DNA of 64,000 nucleotides from Tenebrio molitor (GCF_963966145.1 NC_091053.1:7378001-7442000), one strand, 5' to 3'; positions 1 to 56,345 are shown, counted from the first letter of the stretch. Made by a program: numbers and translations. The notes: a model not told the origin generated them from the sequence alone.

Positions 1-1590
1 CCTCTCTAAAAGGAATTTCTTTGATTAATAAGTTGTTTGGAAGTAAAACTTTTGACGTAAATATGAAAAAATTGTCTTCTGAGAAAATTTTAAGTTGGTT
101 AAGTCGTCTTGAACTTTAGCATTTTTAGAAAATGTCTTTCTTGACCGACTGTTGACGTTTTATTGCTTCATTAGCTGAGGTTACAGAATGATGATTTATC
201 ATTGATCATATTTGATTACATCTTTTTAGGACATGACTTGCCGTCAATTTAATATTTTTACTTCTCGTTACGAAAATGTAATAATTTCACTCTGGTCCAG
301 TGCATTTGGAACCCAAATTACCAAAAATTCCATCTACAAATCGGTTTAATTGAAAATCACATTTATAAATTAAATTGCATAAGGCGTTACACAAGATCTA
401 AATATCAAAGTCGTTACACGACAATTTTCCTCGCACTCGTTTCAAATTCGAAAAAAATCCGCCGTGGTACTGCTTTTGCCGCACCGCACCATCGGGAAGT
501 GCAGACAATCGCGACGAAGCTGGTGGCTAATTAGGTAATTAAATGGCAAAGAAAGTACTGGCAGTACGTGACAAGTCGACGAGTGGACCCGTACCGCAGA
601 CCACCATTCAATGTTTCTACCCAATTAGTATTCCATCGGGAAGCGGGACCCTCTTACGGAATCCACAATCGTCGCCTTATCAAGACCATTAAAACAAGAG
701 CAACCTCAGGCGGAATAGAATTCGGTAGTGGATTATGCAAGTACTCCACTTTCCTTAAAACAAAAATAAACTTGAAATGTTTTCAATGCAAAGATCTAGT
801 TCGCCATTTCACTTTTGTTCGAACGTTTTGTGGGACACTGAAGCCATCATCATCTCAGTGAGTACTACCAGTACTTGCACAATCAGTGACGTCGCGTTTG
901 TTATTATTCTCACGTTACTTATTGTGAATAAGTGACTTCATGAAACAATGGCGCGCTCGATTATGTCAGTGGTTCCGACAGTGGCGGTACTGAATCTCAT
1001 CCGTAACCATAGTAGTACTCAGTGATTTAAATTTTTGCACCTGCACCGTCGTTTACTAAGCGAATCGGTCTTGTCTTCTTCTCAAAGAGATTTAACGTTA
1101 GTCGTACCTACAGTACTACTTCAGCTTGTTAAATACCTACCGCAGGTGGTAGATTATTAGACTATTTGCACTTTCCACAACTGCTCCGTATGGCAATAAA
1201 GCAACTGTCCAAGTTTTGTTTAAATTGTATTAAAGATGTGAAAGCTGCGAACTTAACACTGTTTGTCACTCCATAGTCATAATTCTTGATTGTCATCAAA
1301 TACAAATTAATTTTACTTTTGTTTTCAATGTCGTACCAAAATTTTCTCTTTTTCTTTATCAGCTTGTTTTGTCCAATTCTTATTTCAACAAGATGGTGCG
1401 CCGTTCGCACTGCAGCATCAGCAAATCTGACTGTAAATCAGCTCTTACAGAATCTGCGCCACTGCTTCTTCAATGACATTTGTGTTTGCTGAGTCTAAAT
1501 GAAAGTGAAATTTCTAATGACTTGTTCACGACGTAACACAAGACGCCTTCCCAATGACATCAATTAGAACCAGATTTTATATTATAAAAT
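1..1590. other. Flank beyond the Ance-3 3' end; no gene seen
   Basis: Open frames here are short and lack recognisable domains. The stretch 541-1140 is rich in the tetranucleotide GTAC (ten copies). Confidence 0.5.
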
Positions 1591-1596
1591 TTTATT
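1591..1596 (-). terminator. Candidate poly(A) signal of Ance-3
   Basis: AATAAA read on the minus strand, about 137 nt after the stop. It is the first canonical hexamer I see downstream. Confidence 0.5.
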
Positions 1597-1732
1597 CAAA
1601 ATTCTAATACATATATACAGTTAAATTCACCTACAACACTTAACTCTAAGTCATGTCAAAAAAAAACGGCGCTACGCCTACTTTTATGTTACATAATTAA
1701 TCAAAAATATCACGTTACGTTACGGGTACGTC

Positions 1733-45541
<43,809 letters not shown>

Positions 45542-45602
45542 TGTCAGGGCGAGTGTTGCTATCGGAGTGTTGACGAAGTTGTGCCTTCCACGTGCATATT
45601 CG

Positions 45603-45608
45603 AACTGA
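45603..45608 (-). promoter_or_regulatory. Candidate initiator (TCAGTT) upstream of Ance-3
   Basis: The arthropod initiator core TCAGTT on the minus strand lies about 62 nt before the ATG, with a CACGTG E-box at 45589-45594 between them. There is no clear TATA box. The assignment is weak. Confidence 0.3.
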
Positions 45609-45775
45609 CAATTGTTTGCGTATCTTCTGGATTACACGTGGGAACTTGGGTGGGAGGGGCACGATTTACCTTGTCCTGTTCTGGGCTATTGTCGCTTTCA
45701 CGCGATTGTCTTTGCTGGAATTATGCTAATGGAGTGCTAAGGCTGGCCCTTTCGGGCCATGCTTTAACACTACTA

Positions 45776-46953
45776 TAGTCCATTCATTTTAAATCTTGGG
45801 TAAAGTTGTAAACTCAAAACGCCGTAAATTACGAAAGCGGCAAGTTTTCATTGTGTGGGTACTGTAAAGTAGTAATCCCTCTGTTCACATAAAATTGGTA
45901 CCACGTCGTACTTTCACCATCTTATCGACGAGCAAAAGAAAGAGACCTTAAAGTATCCGCAAATAAAAAAAAATTAAAACACATTTTGCGATCAGTGACC
46001 AAAAAAATGTTAAGAGATGTTGATTTTGTATTGGGAAATTTTGTATTTGAGAAATAAGATTACTAAATAAGGAAATAAGAGTAATTAATAAAGTATCCAT
46101 TTAAAGTAAATTAATAAATAAAATAATAAAATACTTACATAAACAACTAGAAAATTAATCGTCATCTGAATCAAATTCACTAGATGATTCACCAGTATTG
46201 GCAACAAATATTCCAGCACATTAAGAATAATTTGTTCAGACTGATAAGTCAAATGACCCAAACCACCTGACATATTGAGTAAAATTAACGCACTGAATTT
46301 ACTTTACACAACACAAGTTATTTCTTGAATGGTACAACTAAGACTGTATTGTTTAGTGGCTTAGGGCCGGCCGGTCCTGTATTTTTAAAATTCTGGAAAA
46401 CCCCATTATTATGTACATTCTGTCTACGCTTGGGATGTCTTAATATTACCTGCACCCGTCGTATAGATAAGGTAAGCAGAACATATTTATAGTACCTAAA
46501 AACAGATGTTTTACCGACGAATGCAAATGTATGTTAAATAATGAGCCACCCAGAACACTCGATATTTGTCTCAAGAAAATCCGCGGATAAATTTAACTAC
46601 AAGAACGCAATGCCCTCAGAAATTTAATGTTTGGGATGGTATTTTTAATAATCAAATTATTGGGCGATTTTAGTAGTAAATTTAAAAACAAACATATTTA
46701 GACATTTTGATAAATGTGAATAAAAATGTTTCTAATAACTTGACCATTTAACAAGTGTTAAATTTAATCAATTTCTTAATGAAGTAGGTACCTGAAATCA
46801 CGCAAAAACTATTTTTCATGTTAAATTCCTATGGTCAGGTTTGGTAGTTGGCCCTCGGTATTGAACACAGTTTTAGATTCACTGAGTTTCGGACAAGTGT
46901 CAAAGCAGGCAAGTTTTATTACTAAACCCAAGATTTAAAATGAATGGACTATA
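45776..46953. mobile_element. Candidate DNA element with 28-bp terminal inverted repeats
   Basis: TATAGTCCATTCATTTTAAA with TCTTGGGT at the left is mirrored by ACCCAAGATTTAAAATGAAT and GGACTATA at the right. TA lies at each edge. No transposase frame. It ends about 170 bp from the candidate Ance-3 initiator. Confidence 0.65.
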
Positions 46954-47120
46954 GCTCCATAATACCATCATTTTCAAGTCTACGATTATAATAATTGATT
47001 GACAACTTTTCTGATTCACTGAAAAATGCACTAGTTTTATTATTAGGCTTTTCAAAATTACGATTTCTATTTTTCTAAAATATATTTTTTCTTAATTACT
47101 TACCCTATTACTATTAATAT

Positions 47121-47175
47121 AAAAATTTGTTACACAGTCTAGGACTGGTTTATTATTATTATTATTATTATTAAA
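47121..47175 (-). repeat. Repeat piece shared with the 34.4-kb SINE-like region, with (TTA)n
   Basis: On the minus strand: (AAT)n, then AAACCAGTCCTAGACTGTGT and AACAAATTTTT, as at about 34596-34628. Confidence 0.6.
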
Positions 47176-47248
47176 GGTCAAGTTTTTAAATTTTATTTTT
47201 GTAAAGTAGGCTTTCTGATTTTTTTCAAAATTATTTAATAGTTATTTA

Positions 47249-47377
47249 TGCAACGAGTTTCTGTGTAAATTGGGCTTTTCTAATTGCCAGAGGGACAAGA
47301 TTAAAACACGAGCGTAGCGTGGGTTTTAAGGCCTCGAGGGCAATTAGAAAAGCCCAATTTACCCAGAAACGAGTTGC
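47249..47377. repeat. Hairpin family H1, copy b
   Basis: GCAACGAGTTTCTGTGTAAA with TTGGGCTTTTCTAATTGCC is mirrored by the sequence ending AACGAGTTGC. Shares TGTAAATTGGGC with 32365 and 53492. Confidence 0.8.
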
Positions 47378-47766
47378 ACACAAAATTTTATTGTTTGAAA
47401 CGACATTCCTAAAGCTTCCAAATCTTTTAAAAATGGTTTCGCATTTGCTTTTGACAGTTTTGACAAATTTTTCAAGACCTGTCAGAAATGTAACGTTGAA
47501 TGTGTTGTCTATGGCAACGGTTCGTTATCTGCTCATTTTGTTTTAGGGCAGTTTACAAAGGAGAAAAATCTGAATTTATGACAGTTGAAAACAATAAATA
47601 TAATTATTTCAAAGTAAGAGTCACATCCTAGTGCACCAATTACAACATCAGCACCATTCACAAAATATGTTTGCACCATTTTGCATAAATTATGATAAAT
47701 GTGCCAATTATACCTACTTTCATGTGATTTAGTCAAATCTAAATTCCTGAGAAGATTATTATTATA

Positions 47767-47970
47767 TAGGTGTTCATTTAAATTTATCTTCAAAATATGT
47801 AGGCGTTGAAGAGTCGATTGTGAATGCACCATGGATTACGGATCATGAATCAGCTGCTTAAATCTAACCTCACTTTTTGCGTGGTTTGTGTTTTTACTCT
47901 GCATACTGCCGCGTGGTGCGTTCACAATAGACTCTTCAACGTCAGCTTTGAGAATAAATGAACACCCGAT
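47767..47970. mobile_element. MITE family 3, copy a
   Basis: The ends GGTGTTCATTTA and TAAATGAACACC lie inside arms with CGTTGAAGAGTCGATTGTGA. The core has GATTACGGATCATGAATCAG. A second, inverted copy is at 53177-53369. Confidence 0.75.
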
Positions 47971-50026
47971 ACATTTGGCAATGTAATTTGTCGAGGAAAA
48001 CCGAATAAAATGTACTGCATTTACCTACTTAACGGTAATTAATGCAATTTTGTACTGACGTCATTGGCCAACCACATTATTATCTATTTTATGGCACGTT
48101 GTGATTCAAGTTTAATTATTTCGAGGCAACGGTAATTGTGGAGACCGTATTACCTGTCTGGTGGCGGTTAATTGCATTTTTTTTCAGAGAAAATTATCAG
48201 GATCATAATTAAACTCGGTGATTTCTAATTTTAATATAACGAAGCAAAAAATCGCTTAATATTGATGAACTTATTTTCTGCAAAATTAAAACCAAACATA
48301 ATTTAGATTGGTTGTTTGTTACAGCTAGTCGTGAGCAAGCATTCAAAAACATAGGAGATTAAAAAGTGGGGTTTTGACAATACGAAATAATTGAGACAGG
48401 GGCAACAAAATTAAACAAATCTTCGACGCAGTTGGAAATTGTTCTGGTGAAAGAATGCAAAATTAATTAAAAAAATTACTGAAAAAATGTTGCTATCTAA
48501 TTGTCTTCAAAATTTCTGTCCATGCAGGGATTCCTTTGAAGACCAAACATAATAGCAATAAAAACAAAATTATTTGATTTTTGACCTTTGTAGGTGTTGG
48601 CAAATAAACAGTTGCATTAGTCATTTGTATTACGTGACAAGAGTATTCATTTAATGAGTGATGATTTACAACACGTCAATCCACTTAATATTGACTTGCA
48701 TGACCAATAAACCTGACTTGCTTTTCAATTAATTTTAGATTAAATTACTCACATGGTTGGAAATAATACATTTATCTTTTTCCATTTTGTTGAAATGGTG
48801 AGGAAAAATTTGAAAGAGTACATGAATGTTTAAGAGTCGGCAAAGAAGAAGCAAGAAGATGTTTGCTACAAATCTGAAAAATGAGTTACTCTACCATGCA
48901 ATTAAGCTGAATAATAACACGTTCCACTAAGAACCTTAATTTAATGATTCATGACATCTTTTAGTCATGTTCTCATATGAATCCAGTAAATAAAATTATT
49001 TGTCGAATAAACAGGATATCCTAGTAATGACAGAACAAGAAAAAAGTGTATTTTGTTAAATAAATGGTTGGAAAAAAATCATCCACGCGAGATTTAGCTC
49101 GAGGCTCTCCATTAGAGTTATTATTATTTGTTGGGGCTACTGTAGGCGCGGCCTCATCATAATTTGTCCCATGCATCAGAAAAATATTTTATTTTCTCAC
49201 GTTGACAAATTCATTTATCCTTCAGAGATTAGTTTCCTGGTGGCAAAAATATCCAACAACAAAGAATTGCAATGATGGTGAACAGAAACGAACCACCCTC
49301 ATAGGTAAGGATAAAATAAAAATGTTTCTTTAGGGTTCAAGGATAATTAAGAATAAATGAAAAGACAGTTGTTAATGACGATCTTCGGCTAAATTGTGTG
49401 AATGTTGTTAGGGTCAATAAATCTAAATCGATCCATTGTTTCTTGCACGAAGGGACAATGGCTTCTGTCAAGCCTGTGTTCAAGTACACATTGCAAAATA
49501 TTTTCTATTCATCAAGTTAATTCCAGGTATGTGATTTTGCATGGGACTATGTAGTGGATAACAGCTGTAATTATTTATGTTTGTGTGTTTTGGTTTCGAA
49601 GGCTGAGGCAATTAGTGTCTGAACAAAGAACTTCTTCATATGGATATCCTTTTTTTAATAAGAAAATTCACAGATTTGTATTACAATGCCGTCTGAATAA
49701 GCCATAAATAAATATTTTAATGTAATCACTTTGAATAGTTTATTTACAATTAATTTTTTTGTTTTATTATTGTTTAAATAAAAAATGCAAATTTTTAATG
49801 GACACAGTGAAGTGTGAAGAAGTTGACTTATTGTGAGGAAACAGATTCAAGTAAATTTGAAAAATTGTTACGAAAAAGAGTGGTTGTAGTAATAATTGAA
49901 TAACCATAAGAGAACTTGGTAAAGCAATTCAAAATTACTATAATAAAGAAGATTAAATAAATGTGTAAAGAAACATCAAACGTGATAATAGTCGAAGAGA
50001 AAAAACATTTAAAGAAGAAATTTTAA

Positions 50027-50248
50027 TACAGGCTGATTATAAATGATTGTCCCATCGCAGTTGGCGCTGAAACCCACACAAATTTTGGATGTGCCGCCAG
50101 CCTCGCAACGTTAGACAAACTAGTAGTCAAATTTCCACTATCCCCCGTAGCGCCACCTATCGGCGATACTAGTCTCACTCATGTTATGAGGCTTGTGGCA
50201 CATTCAACTGCCAAGTGCGATGGGACAATCAATTATAATAACCCTGTA
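50027..50248. mobile_element. MITE family 2, copy b
   Basis: The same element as 13931-14155, in the opposite orientation (GGATGTGCCGCCAGCCTCGC, TATCGGCGATACTAGTCTCA). Confidence 0.8.
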
Positions 50249-50516
50249 TGTTTAACGGAATCCAACAGAATCACATTTGGATTACACTGAAACAAATGAA
50301 GGAAGTGTATCATGCGATTAGAAAAAAACACAAACTTCAAAAATGTCCAAAAATGGAAAAAGGGTGAATGTGTGAAAATTCAGAAAAGGAAAATTACCAG
50401 AATAAAATACAATCAGCAGAACTGACAGGATGTGTATTTATTTTAAACACCTTTTGTAACAACTTCTACACTGATTCTGCAAAATTGTGGACAAAAATGT
50501 TTCTTTTTGTAAATAA

Positions 50517-50578
50517 AAAATCGCGCCTTTGTGTATTTCTATAGAAACGGTTGAAGTGTCTTTTTTTTTGTAACCGGT
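50517..50578. repeat. Second copy of the 16.95-kb 60-bp repeat
   Basis: It differs from 16942-17001 by a few bases and T-run length. The neighbouring sequences are unrelated. Confidence 0.65.
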
Positions 50579-50843
50579 AGAAGGTCTTTTTGTCCTTCGC
50601 CCAGCTGGCGACCTCGTCTTCGTCTCGGTCTTCAATCTCTGGGCTTAGCACAAAAAGACTCACTTCTACTCTTTATGATATAGTTTACTATTATTTGTCT
50701 ATTATTTCACTTCGCGTTCTTTAAATAAAATTATTTATAGTGCAGGACAATGATAGGTGCTTTGGACTACTTTAAAAATAGTGATGAACATGTGTTCGTT
50801 TTTTCTTGTTCTTATCGCTAAAGCTGTGATTATCGTTGTCAGA

Positions 50844-52245
50844 TTATACTTGTCGTATTAGAGCAGAAATAGAGAATCCTGTGCGCATTATCTACGAAGA
50901 AACAACACATTAAAGGTTCAGAAGAACTGAAACAATACCTGAAGAAACATATTTCTGTTGACATCGAACAATCCAGCACCGGTGAGTCGAAGAGGCTTCT
51001 GTGCCCTCATCAACATAAATAGAACATGTTTCGGGATTTTGTTGTTGCTGGAGTTGTACCAATCTATTTGATAAATGTCATCCGGCAAGCTTTCAGCCTG
51101 AAAATGTAGGTATCTTCACTAGAAAAAAAATCTGCTCAAAATGGAAGTACCGCTATTTCTAGATTGCTGGCAGAGAGGAAAGTGAAAGAGCTTTGCATTA
51201 TGATTCCAACGATGTAGATGGCTGCCAAAGTAAACTTGTCCCAAGACTGTGACCTGAAGACAACACTTTATAGACTACAGACTGAGTTGCATTCTTTCTG
51301 CACCTACTCGTTGATCACAAACAGTTCAATACAAAGCCCTTCTATTGACAGCAAGTACTGAAGAAGGAAAAATTCAGAAAATACTCGCTTCATTTTCTTG
51401 TGCTCTCTACAACACTTTACCTGTATTAAGTGTCTCAAAGTACTTGACTAAACTCACTCCAACAACAAACAATGATACGCGGAACACTGTTTTAGTTTCT
51501 TGAAACAAAAACTCTCGTGTTTTGCGGCACTGTTTTCACCAATTCTGATCGACTGTAGAGTTTTCTTCAGAAGAACGAACTGAATTTCAAATTCACCACA
51601 CATCAGCAGAAACGTACCGTCGATAATGATTGCCACTGGAATGCTCTCAGACAGGCAAATAATTTGCAACGTGTAAACAATCGGTGTGAAATAGTTTTTT
51701 GGTTCTGGGACCCAACTCTCTTGGGGCACTTGAGCACTTGTTTTAAACACTGGAGTCAAGAAAAAATACAAAAGCATGACGACGCTAATGGCGCTCAAAC
51801 TCTTAATGATAAAGTTGCGAAGTGACATTTGCTTTCTAAACTTATCAGCTAGGTGTCTTCCGTACTGGTCGTACTTCCAGAAGTATCGCCTATCTTTTAT
51901 TAGTTCTTCCAGCAAGGGTGCGTGCTTCAGTATTGCTACTTTCCTACCAAACACCTAAAAAAATGGAGTTTATTGTGTAGAAATATTGTCCGAGATTTAT
52001 ACGTGGCCGTGAGTAGAGAGTGACTCAAAAATACTGGCAACTTCGAAAATATCTTGGTGCATGTAGCGTAAGTTGTACACAACGAACGCCAACAAAGTGC
52101 ACATCAGAGGAACCAGAACAAATTGCAGGATGTAAGTCTTGAAGGTTTTGTGGCTCGGCAAGTAACCACTCAGCTTGAAAGCTGTAGAGACGTAACTGAA
52201 ATAGTTGATATTTTTGTTCGACATTTTTGAACCATCTGGAGACAT
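50844..52245 (-). CDS. Odorant receptor (7tm_6 family), copy 1
   Basis: Six exons: 52245-52003, 51954-51458, 51406-51308, 51253-51151, 51097-50939, 50891-50844. Together they code 382 residues in one frame. Starting instead at the second in-frame ATG (52224) gives 375 and aligns better with the neighbouring copy. Introns are 47-54 nt. Insect odorant receptors are seven-transmembrane ligand-gated channel subunits that work with the co-receptor Orco in sensory neurons. Seen: hydrophobic helices in every exon, and the family C-terminus with DWYNSSNNKIPKHVLFML, RAQKPLRLTGAGLFDVNRN and a final short exon IMRTGFSISALIRQV. The last exon is easy to miss because reading through its donor gives a stop at 50920. 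The gene looks intact. Confidence 0.88.
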
Positions 52246-52675
52246 TTTTCTTCGAATTTCCTTTTATCTGCAAGTGCTTTCGTCCCACCGCTATACTTTT
52301 TTTTAATTAAGAGATAATTGATGGGTTTGATATCGATGAAAAGAGAATAATTACTACGTCCAGGATACGTCGCCATAAGAAGGATAAATAATTGAAACAT
52401 TTCTTTCTCGAAGAATGCGAATTGTAAATTCTTCTATTTAAAGACAAGAATAATTAATAACTTGTAGGAGCAATTGGAAACTAAGTTGCATTATCAATAC
52501 ATATTTTATGGAGTCGATATATGGAACAGGTGCAGTTTTAATTTTTAATGGCAAAAAGGAATAAGTGATAGATTAGATTAAATATTCTTTGATTCGTTTC
52601 TGAAATAAAATTCTGAAATAATTTGTTCACAAATCTGCCGTACACGATGAAAAGAGATGTCCTTAGATTGTAAAT

Positions 52676-52918
52676 GTGTTGGATTCTCTCATGGGCTATG
52701 ACCTTGGAAATATTTTTGCGAAGGCGGAGCGATAAACCAGTGTAAAATCTGTAAATGAAAACTGAAAACGTCGACTACTTTACATCCAAATAGACGAGAA
52801 AGAGACAACACTAACCTAATGAATGACGATGTTTTCCGGTCGGTTTGTAGCGCCTACTTGAGACCAATATTCGTCGTTTGCGTAGATATGACTCATAGCC
52901 CATGAGAAAATCCAACAC
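52676..52918. mobile_element. MITE family 1, copy b
   Basis: The ends GTGTTGGATTCTCTCATGGG and its complement at 52898-52918 are better preserved than in copy a at 4900. Confidence 0.8.
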
Positions 52919-53176
52919 CTCTACCTTGTGGTATCCGTCTGTTAACCAGTTTCAAATTAAGCTGACGTTCTTGAATAACACTGCCATTAAAATATTGTTG
53001 CAAAAAATATTGTTCCCATGATTAAAAGACCTGGTCTTTGCTTAGCACATTTTATTTCTTCAAAATTGCAGAAAGTAGACACTGTAGACAGTATTTGTGT
53101 ACAATTATTGTGAAGGACTAACCAAGAATAAGGAATTTTAACATTTTAAAAAAGAAACATCTTATGATTCGCGAAC

Positions 53177-53369
53177 CGGGTGTTCATTTAAATTTCCCGT
53201 CAAAGTTGGCGTTGAAGAATCGATTGTGAACGCACCACTCGTCAGTGTGCAACAATGAAAACAGTGAGGGTAGATTTAAGCAGCTGATCCGTGATCCGTA
53301 ATCCGTGGCGCGTTCACAATCGACTCTTCAACGCCAACTTGGACGAAAAACTTAATAAACATCCGATAT
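53177..53369. mobile_element. MITE family 3, copy b
   Basis: The arms GGTGTTCATTTAAATTT and TTGGCGTTGAAGAATCGATT are mirrored on the right; the core has AAGCAGCTGATCCGTGATCC. Confidence 0.75.
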
Positions 53370-53491
53370 GAACAAATTCTCTAAACATTGAACTTGTTAA
53401 AATAACGATTTTGGTTGCAACTTACGTGATTTATTGATCTATTTGTTGATTCTAGTGCAAATGTACAAGATCTAAAAGTAGTAGTTTATTT

Positions 53492-53575
53492 AACAAGTTC
53501 CTGTGTAAATTGGGCTTTTTTTGGCATGAGGTGGGCAGTTTAAAACGCGAGTGAAACGAGCGTTTTAAAGGCCCA
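53492..53575. repeat. Hairpin family H1, truncated copy c
   Basis: It has AAGTTCCTGTGTAAATTGGG and AAAACGCGAGTGAAACGAGC, the exact complement of the loop at 32427. The second long arm is missing. Confidence 0.65.
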
Positions 53576-53826
53576 AGAGTGCAGGAATCTCCAAGTGTAG
53601 ATGATTTTGTTCTATTCTTGCACATACCTGTGATATAAAAATATACAAATTTTCCATCTCTACAGAAATGGTTTTCAATCAAAAAAACATTTCTAAAACT
53701 ACATCTAAAAAACTGTAACGATGAGAATTCCAACACTTTTCATATTTTTTTGAGTAACTCAATTTAGGAATTTCAATCACAAATGTAGATTAAAAAAATA
53801 CATACATGTTGTCGCTTCTTATTAAA

Positions 53827-55198
53827 TTACAGCTGTTGCAATAGCGTTGAGATTGAAAATGCTGTACGAAATATCTGAAAAGTACAGCTACATTAGCAAA
53901 ACTTGTGATTTTATTGAATGAGTCTTACACTTACTTGAAGAAAAGTGTTTCTGTTGACGGAAATCAACCCAGCACCGGTGAGTTGAACAGGTTGTTGAGC
54001 CTTCATCAACATAAAAAGGATATGTCTTGGAATTTTCTTGTCGCTGCTGTTGTACCAGTCAAGGTCGTATAAAGCGTCTGATAAAGTCGCAGCCTAAAAA
54101 TTATTTCCTGCAAATAGATTTAAAGAAAATGTGTGCATGAAATTACTTCTGCCTCAAGATTGGAGACAGCTAAAAAGGCAAATGCACATTGAAGGATGAC
54201 CCCAATCATATAAATAAATGAAACAATCAGTTCTGATGCAGATGTTGATCTGAAAGTAAAGAAGAATAATGAAGGAAAGTAAACATTCCGTGCAACTTAC
54301 TCATTTAACACGCAGAACAAAATGCAAAGTGCTTCGATGCATACCAAATACTCGAAAAGAAAAAAATCAGAATATATCGTTTTCAGTTTTTCGTGTACTC
54401 TACAATTGAGTAATAAATGAAAATGTTAGCAATAGTGGTAATTCTTACCTTAAAAGAAACAGATGATAGATGGAGTAATTTTTGAGTTTGTCCAAACATA
54501 CTTTTTCTTGTTCTGCAGAAGGATTTGCACCAATTCTGATTGCTTGCAAACTCTTCTTCAACAGTAAAAATTGTATTTCCAATTCGTTGCACAAGAAAAA
54601 AAGTGTACCGTCGAAAACAATGAGTAAAAAGGGAACGTTTGATAAGCAAACGATTTGAGAAACGTAAATCATCACCTTGACGTAATGATTATTCCCAGGA
54701 ATCCAACTCTCTTGGGGCAAATCCGTGTGTTCAAAAACAAGAGGAGACAAAAACAAATAGCTCAACACACCAACGCAAATTACAAACAGGCACTTGATCA
54801 ACAACAGCCGAACTGTCATTTTCTTTCGGAAATACTCGCCCAAATTTTTACCGAATAAGTCGTAATCCCAAAAATGTGCCACACACTTTAGTAACTGTTC
54901 TATTTCCGAGGAATACCAAATCATGCTCAATTGTCTGACCAGAGCCTAAAATAGGATTGTAAAGAAGGGATTGTGCAATAATTTCGTTCAGTACGTGGCT
55001 ATGGGTGCAGAAAGCAATGCATGCTCTGGAGATTTCGAAAATGTCATGGTGCAAGTACTGAAAATTGCACACTACCAAAAACACCAATATGCTCGTTGCT
55101 AGAGGTAAGATGTAATTGTGAAGTGAAATCTGAGTTGGACTGAGGCCAATCCTTTGGAATGTGTTGTACACCAAATCTAAATAGATAATCTGCGACAT
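53827..55198 (-). CDS. Odorant receptor (7tm_6 family), copy 2
   Basis: Six exons: 55198-54995, 54945-54449, 54399-54301, 54249-54147, 54093-53935, 53874-53827. They code 369 residues in one frame with introns of 49-60 nt. Exons 2-6 have the same lengths as in copy 1 (497, 99, 103, 159, 48 nt), and the proteins align throughout: YLHHDIFEISR against YMHQDIFEVAS, then DLDWYNSSDKKIPRHILF and the terminal IFRTAFSISTLLQQL. This is a tandem duplication about 1.6 kb apart in the same orientation. It is a typical insect receptor of normal length, with no break seen. The ligand is unknown. Confidence 0.9.
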
Positions 55199-56053
55199 CT
55201 TTAAGTAGACTGTGATCCCGTTGGATTCTTCTTTTTATAGTCAATGAGAAGCGCATGCCTGAGGGTATGTTCCCCTTCTACAAGTCTCTATCTGGCACCC
55301 TACTTATTTGTTTTCTTATTTTGGGATGATTTGGTTTTTGGATGGTTATACGAGAATAAGTAAGATTAAGTAAAGGGTTGAAAAGTATATTTAATAAATT
55401 TTTACTATTATAAATGTTTACATTAAATCGATTAGTGCATTAACATTTTCTCTGGAAAGAACTGTAATTATTAATGGTAGAAAAAGTTTTATCGAGGGAG
55501 CTTTAAATTGTAGGTTGATCACTATATAATTGAGTGCAACTGTAGTTCAATTACATATCTAGTGTCGTATCATTAGAGGCAAACTTTTAAAAGGAAAAAA
55601 TTGAAACACATTTTTAAATTATTACCTTGGATGGTGTAATGTCCTTCACTTATACAACAATATTCGTTTACTTTATTAGAATGCTACAATTTGAGATAGC
55701 AAAAAAACAAAGGAGTAAGTATGAAATTATAAAATAAGATTGGTGCCCAGGTAGATGTCAAAAACAAAAATAGCAGGGGTGGTAGAGTTAAAAAAAAACA
55801 TTATGTAAAAATGGAGTGGTCGAAACGTGAAAGAAAAATAATTAAATTTGAAAATGTCTATTTCCCTTACACATTAAACTGAGGCTAGTGAAAAAGTTTG
55901 TTAAGGTAATAAACCGAAACAGCAATGGATTTTTATGTTTGAAAAAAAAAATTCCTAGAGTTACTGACGCTAAAATGAAGGTGGGGATTTTTGGATATCT
56001 TCAGATAGAGAACTGATGAAAGATAAAACATTCAGGAGGCAAAAAATATCGAG

Positions 56054-56200
56054 ATGTTTAACATACTGAACTCATACAAAGCTTTCGAATGTAAAATGTC
56101 CCTAAAAATCCACATCCTGGATCCCCATTTGGATTTCCTTCCTAAGAATCTGGACACCGTCAGCGACGAACACGACGAGAGATTTCGCCAGTTTAGCTTG
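56054..56200 (+). pseudogene. Fragment of a transposon-derived protein
   Basis: The frame includes ECKMSLKIHILDPHLDF and DTVSDEHDERFRQF, which resembles a protein segment repeated in many arthropod genomes (similar to SLKIHFLHSHLDFFPEN). The match is from memory. Its 3' end runs into a repeat shared with 37.5 kb. Confidence 0.5.
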
Positions 56201-56218
56201 ACGTTCTTCAAGCAAAAT

Positions 56219-56345
56219 ATATTGGATGATTCAAAATGGTTGTGGATTAGTATGACAACTATGTACAAAAATTGATGTGGCAAGTCTGTAGGTAGGATAG
56301 AGTTAACATTTCTTTGACAGTTCATAGTCGCGCAATTTTGAAAAT
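56219..56345 (-). repeat. Second copy of the 37.5-kb repeat
   Basis: On the minus strand this copy parallels 37549-37655 over about 100 bp. It directly follows the transposon-protein fragment, so the two may belong to one element. Confidence 0.5.

Larger units (their letters stand above)
45609..50843. other. Intergenic region between Ance-3 and odorant receptor copy 1
   Basis: It contains a 1.18-kb inverted-repeat element (45776-46953), a shared 32-bp piece beside a (TTA)n run (47121-47175), a hairpin (47249-47377) and MITEs at 47767 and 50027. From 48000 to 50000 I see nothing. Confidence 0.6.
52246..53826. other. Spacer between the odorant receptor copies
   Basis: Made mostly of elements: MITE 52676-52918, MITE 53177-53369 and hairpin fragment 53492-53575. 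Confidence 0.7.

Noticed and set aside
568..861. 97-codon plus-strand frame
   Set aside because: No domain or signal peptide and no support from neighbours.
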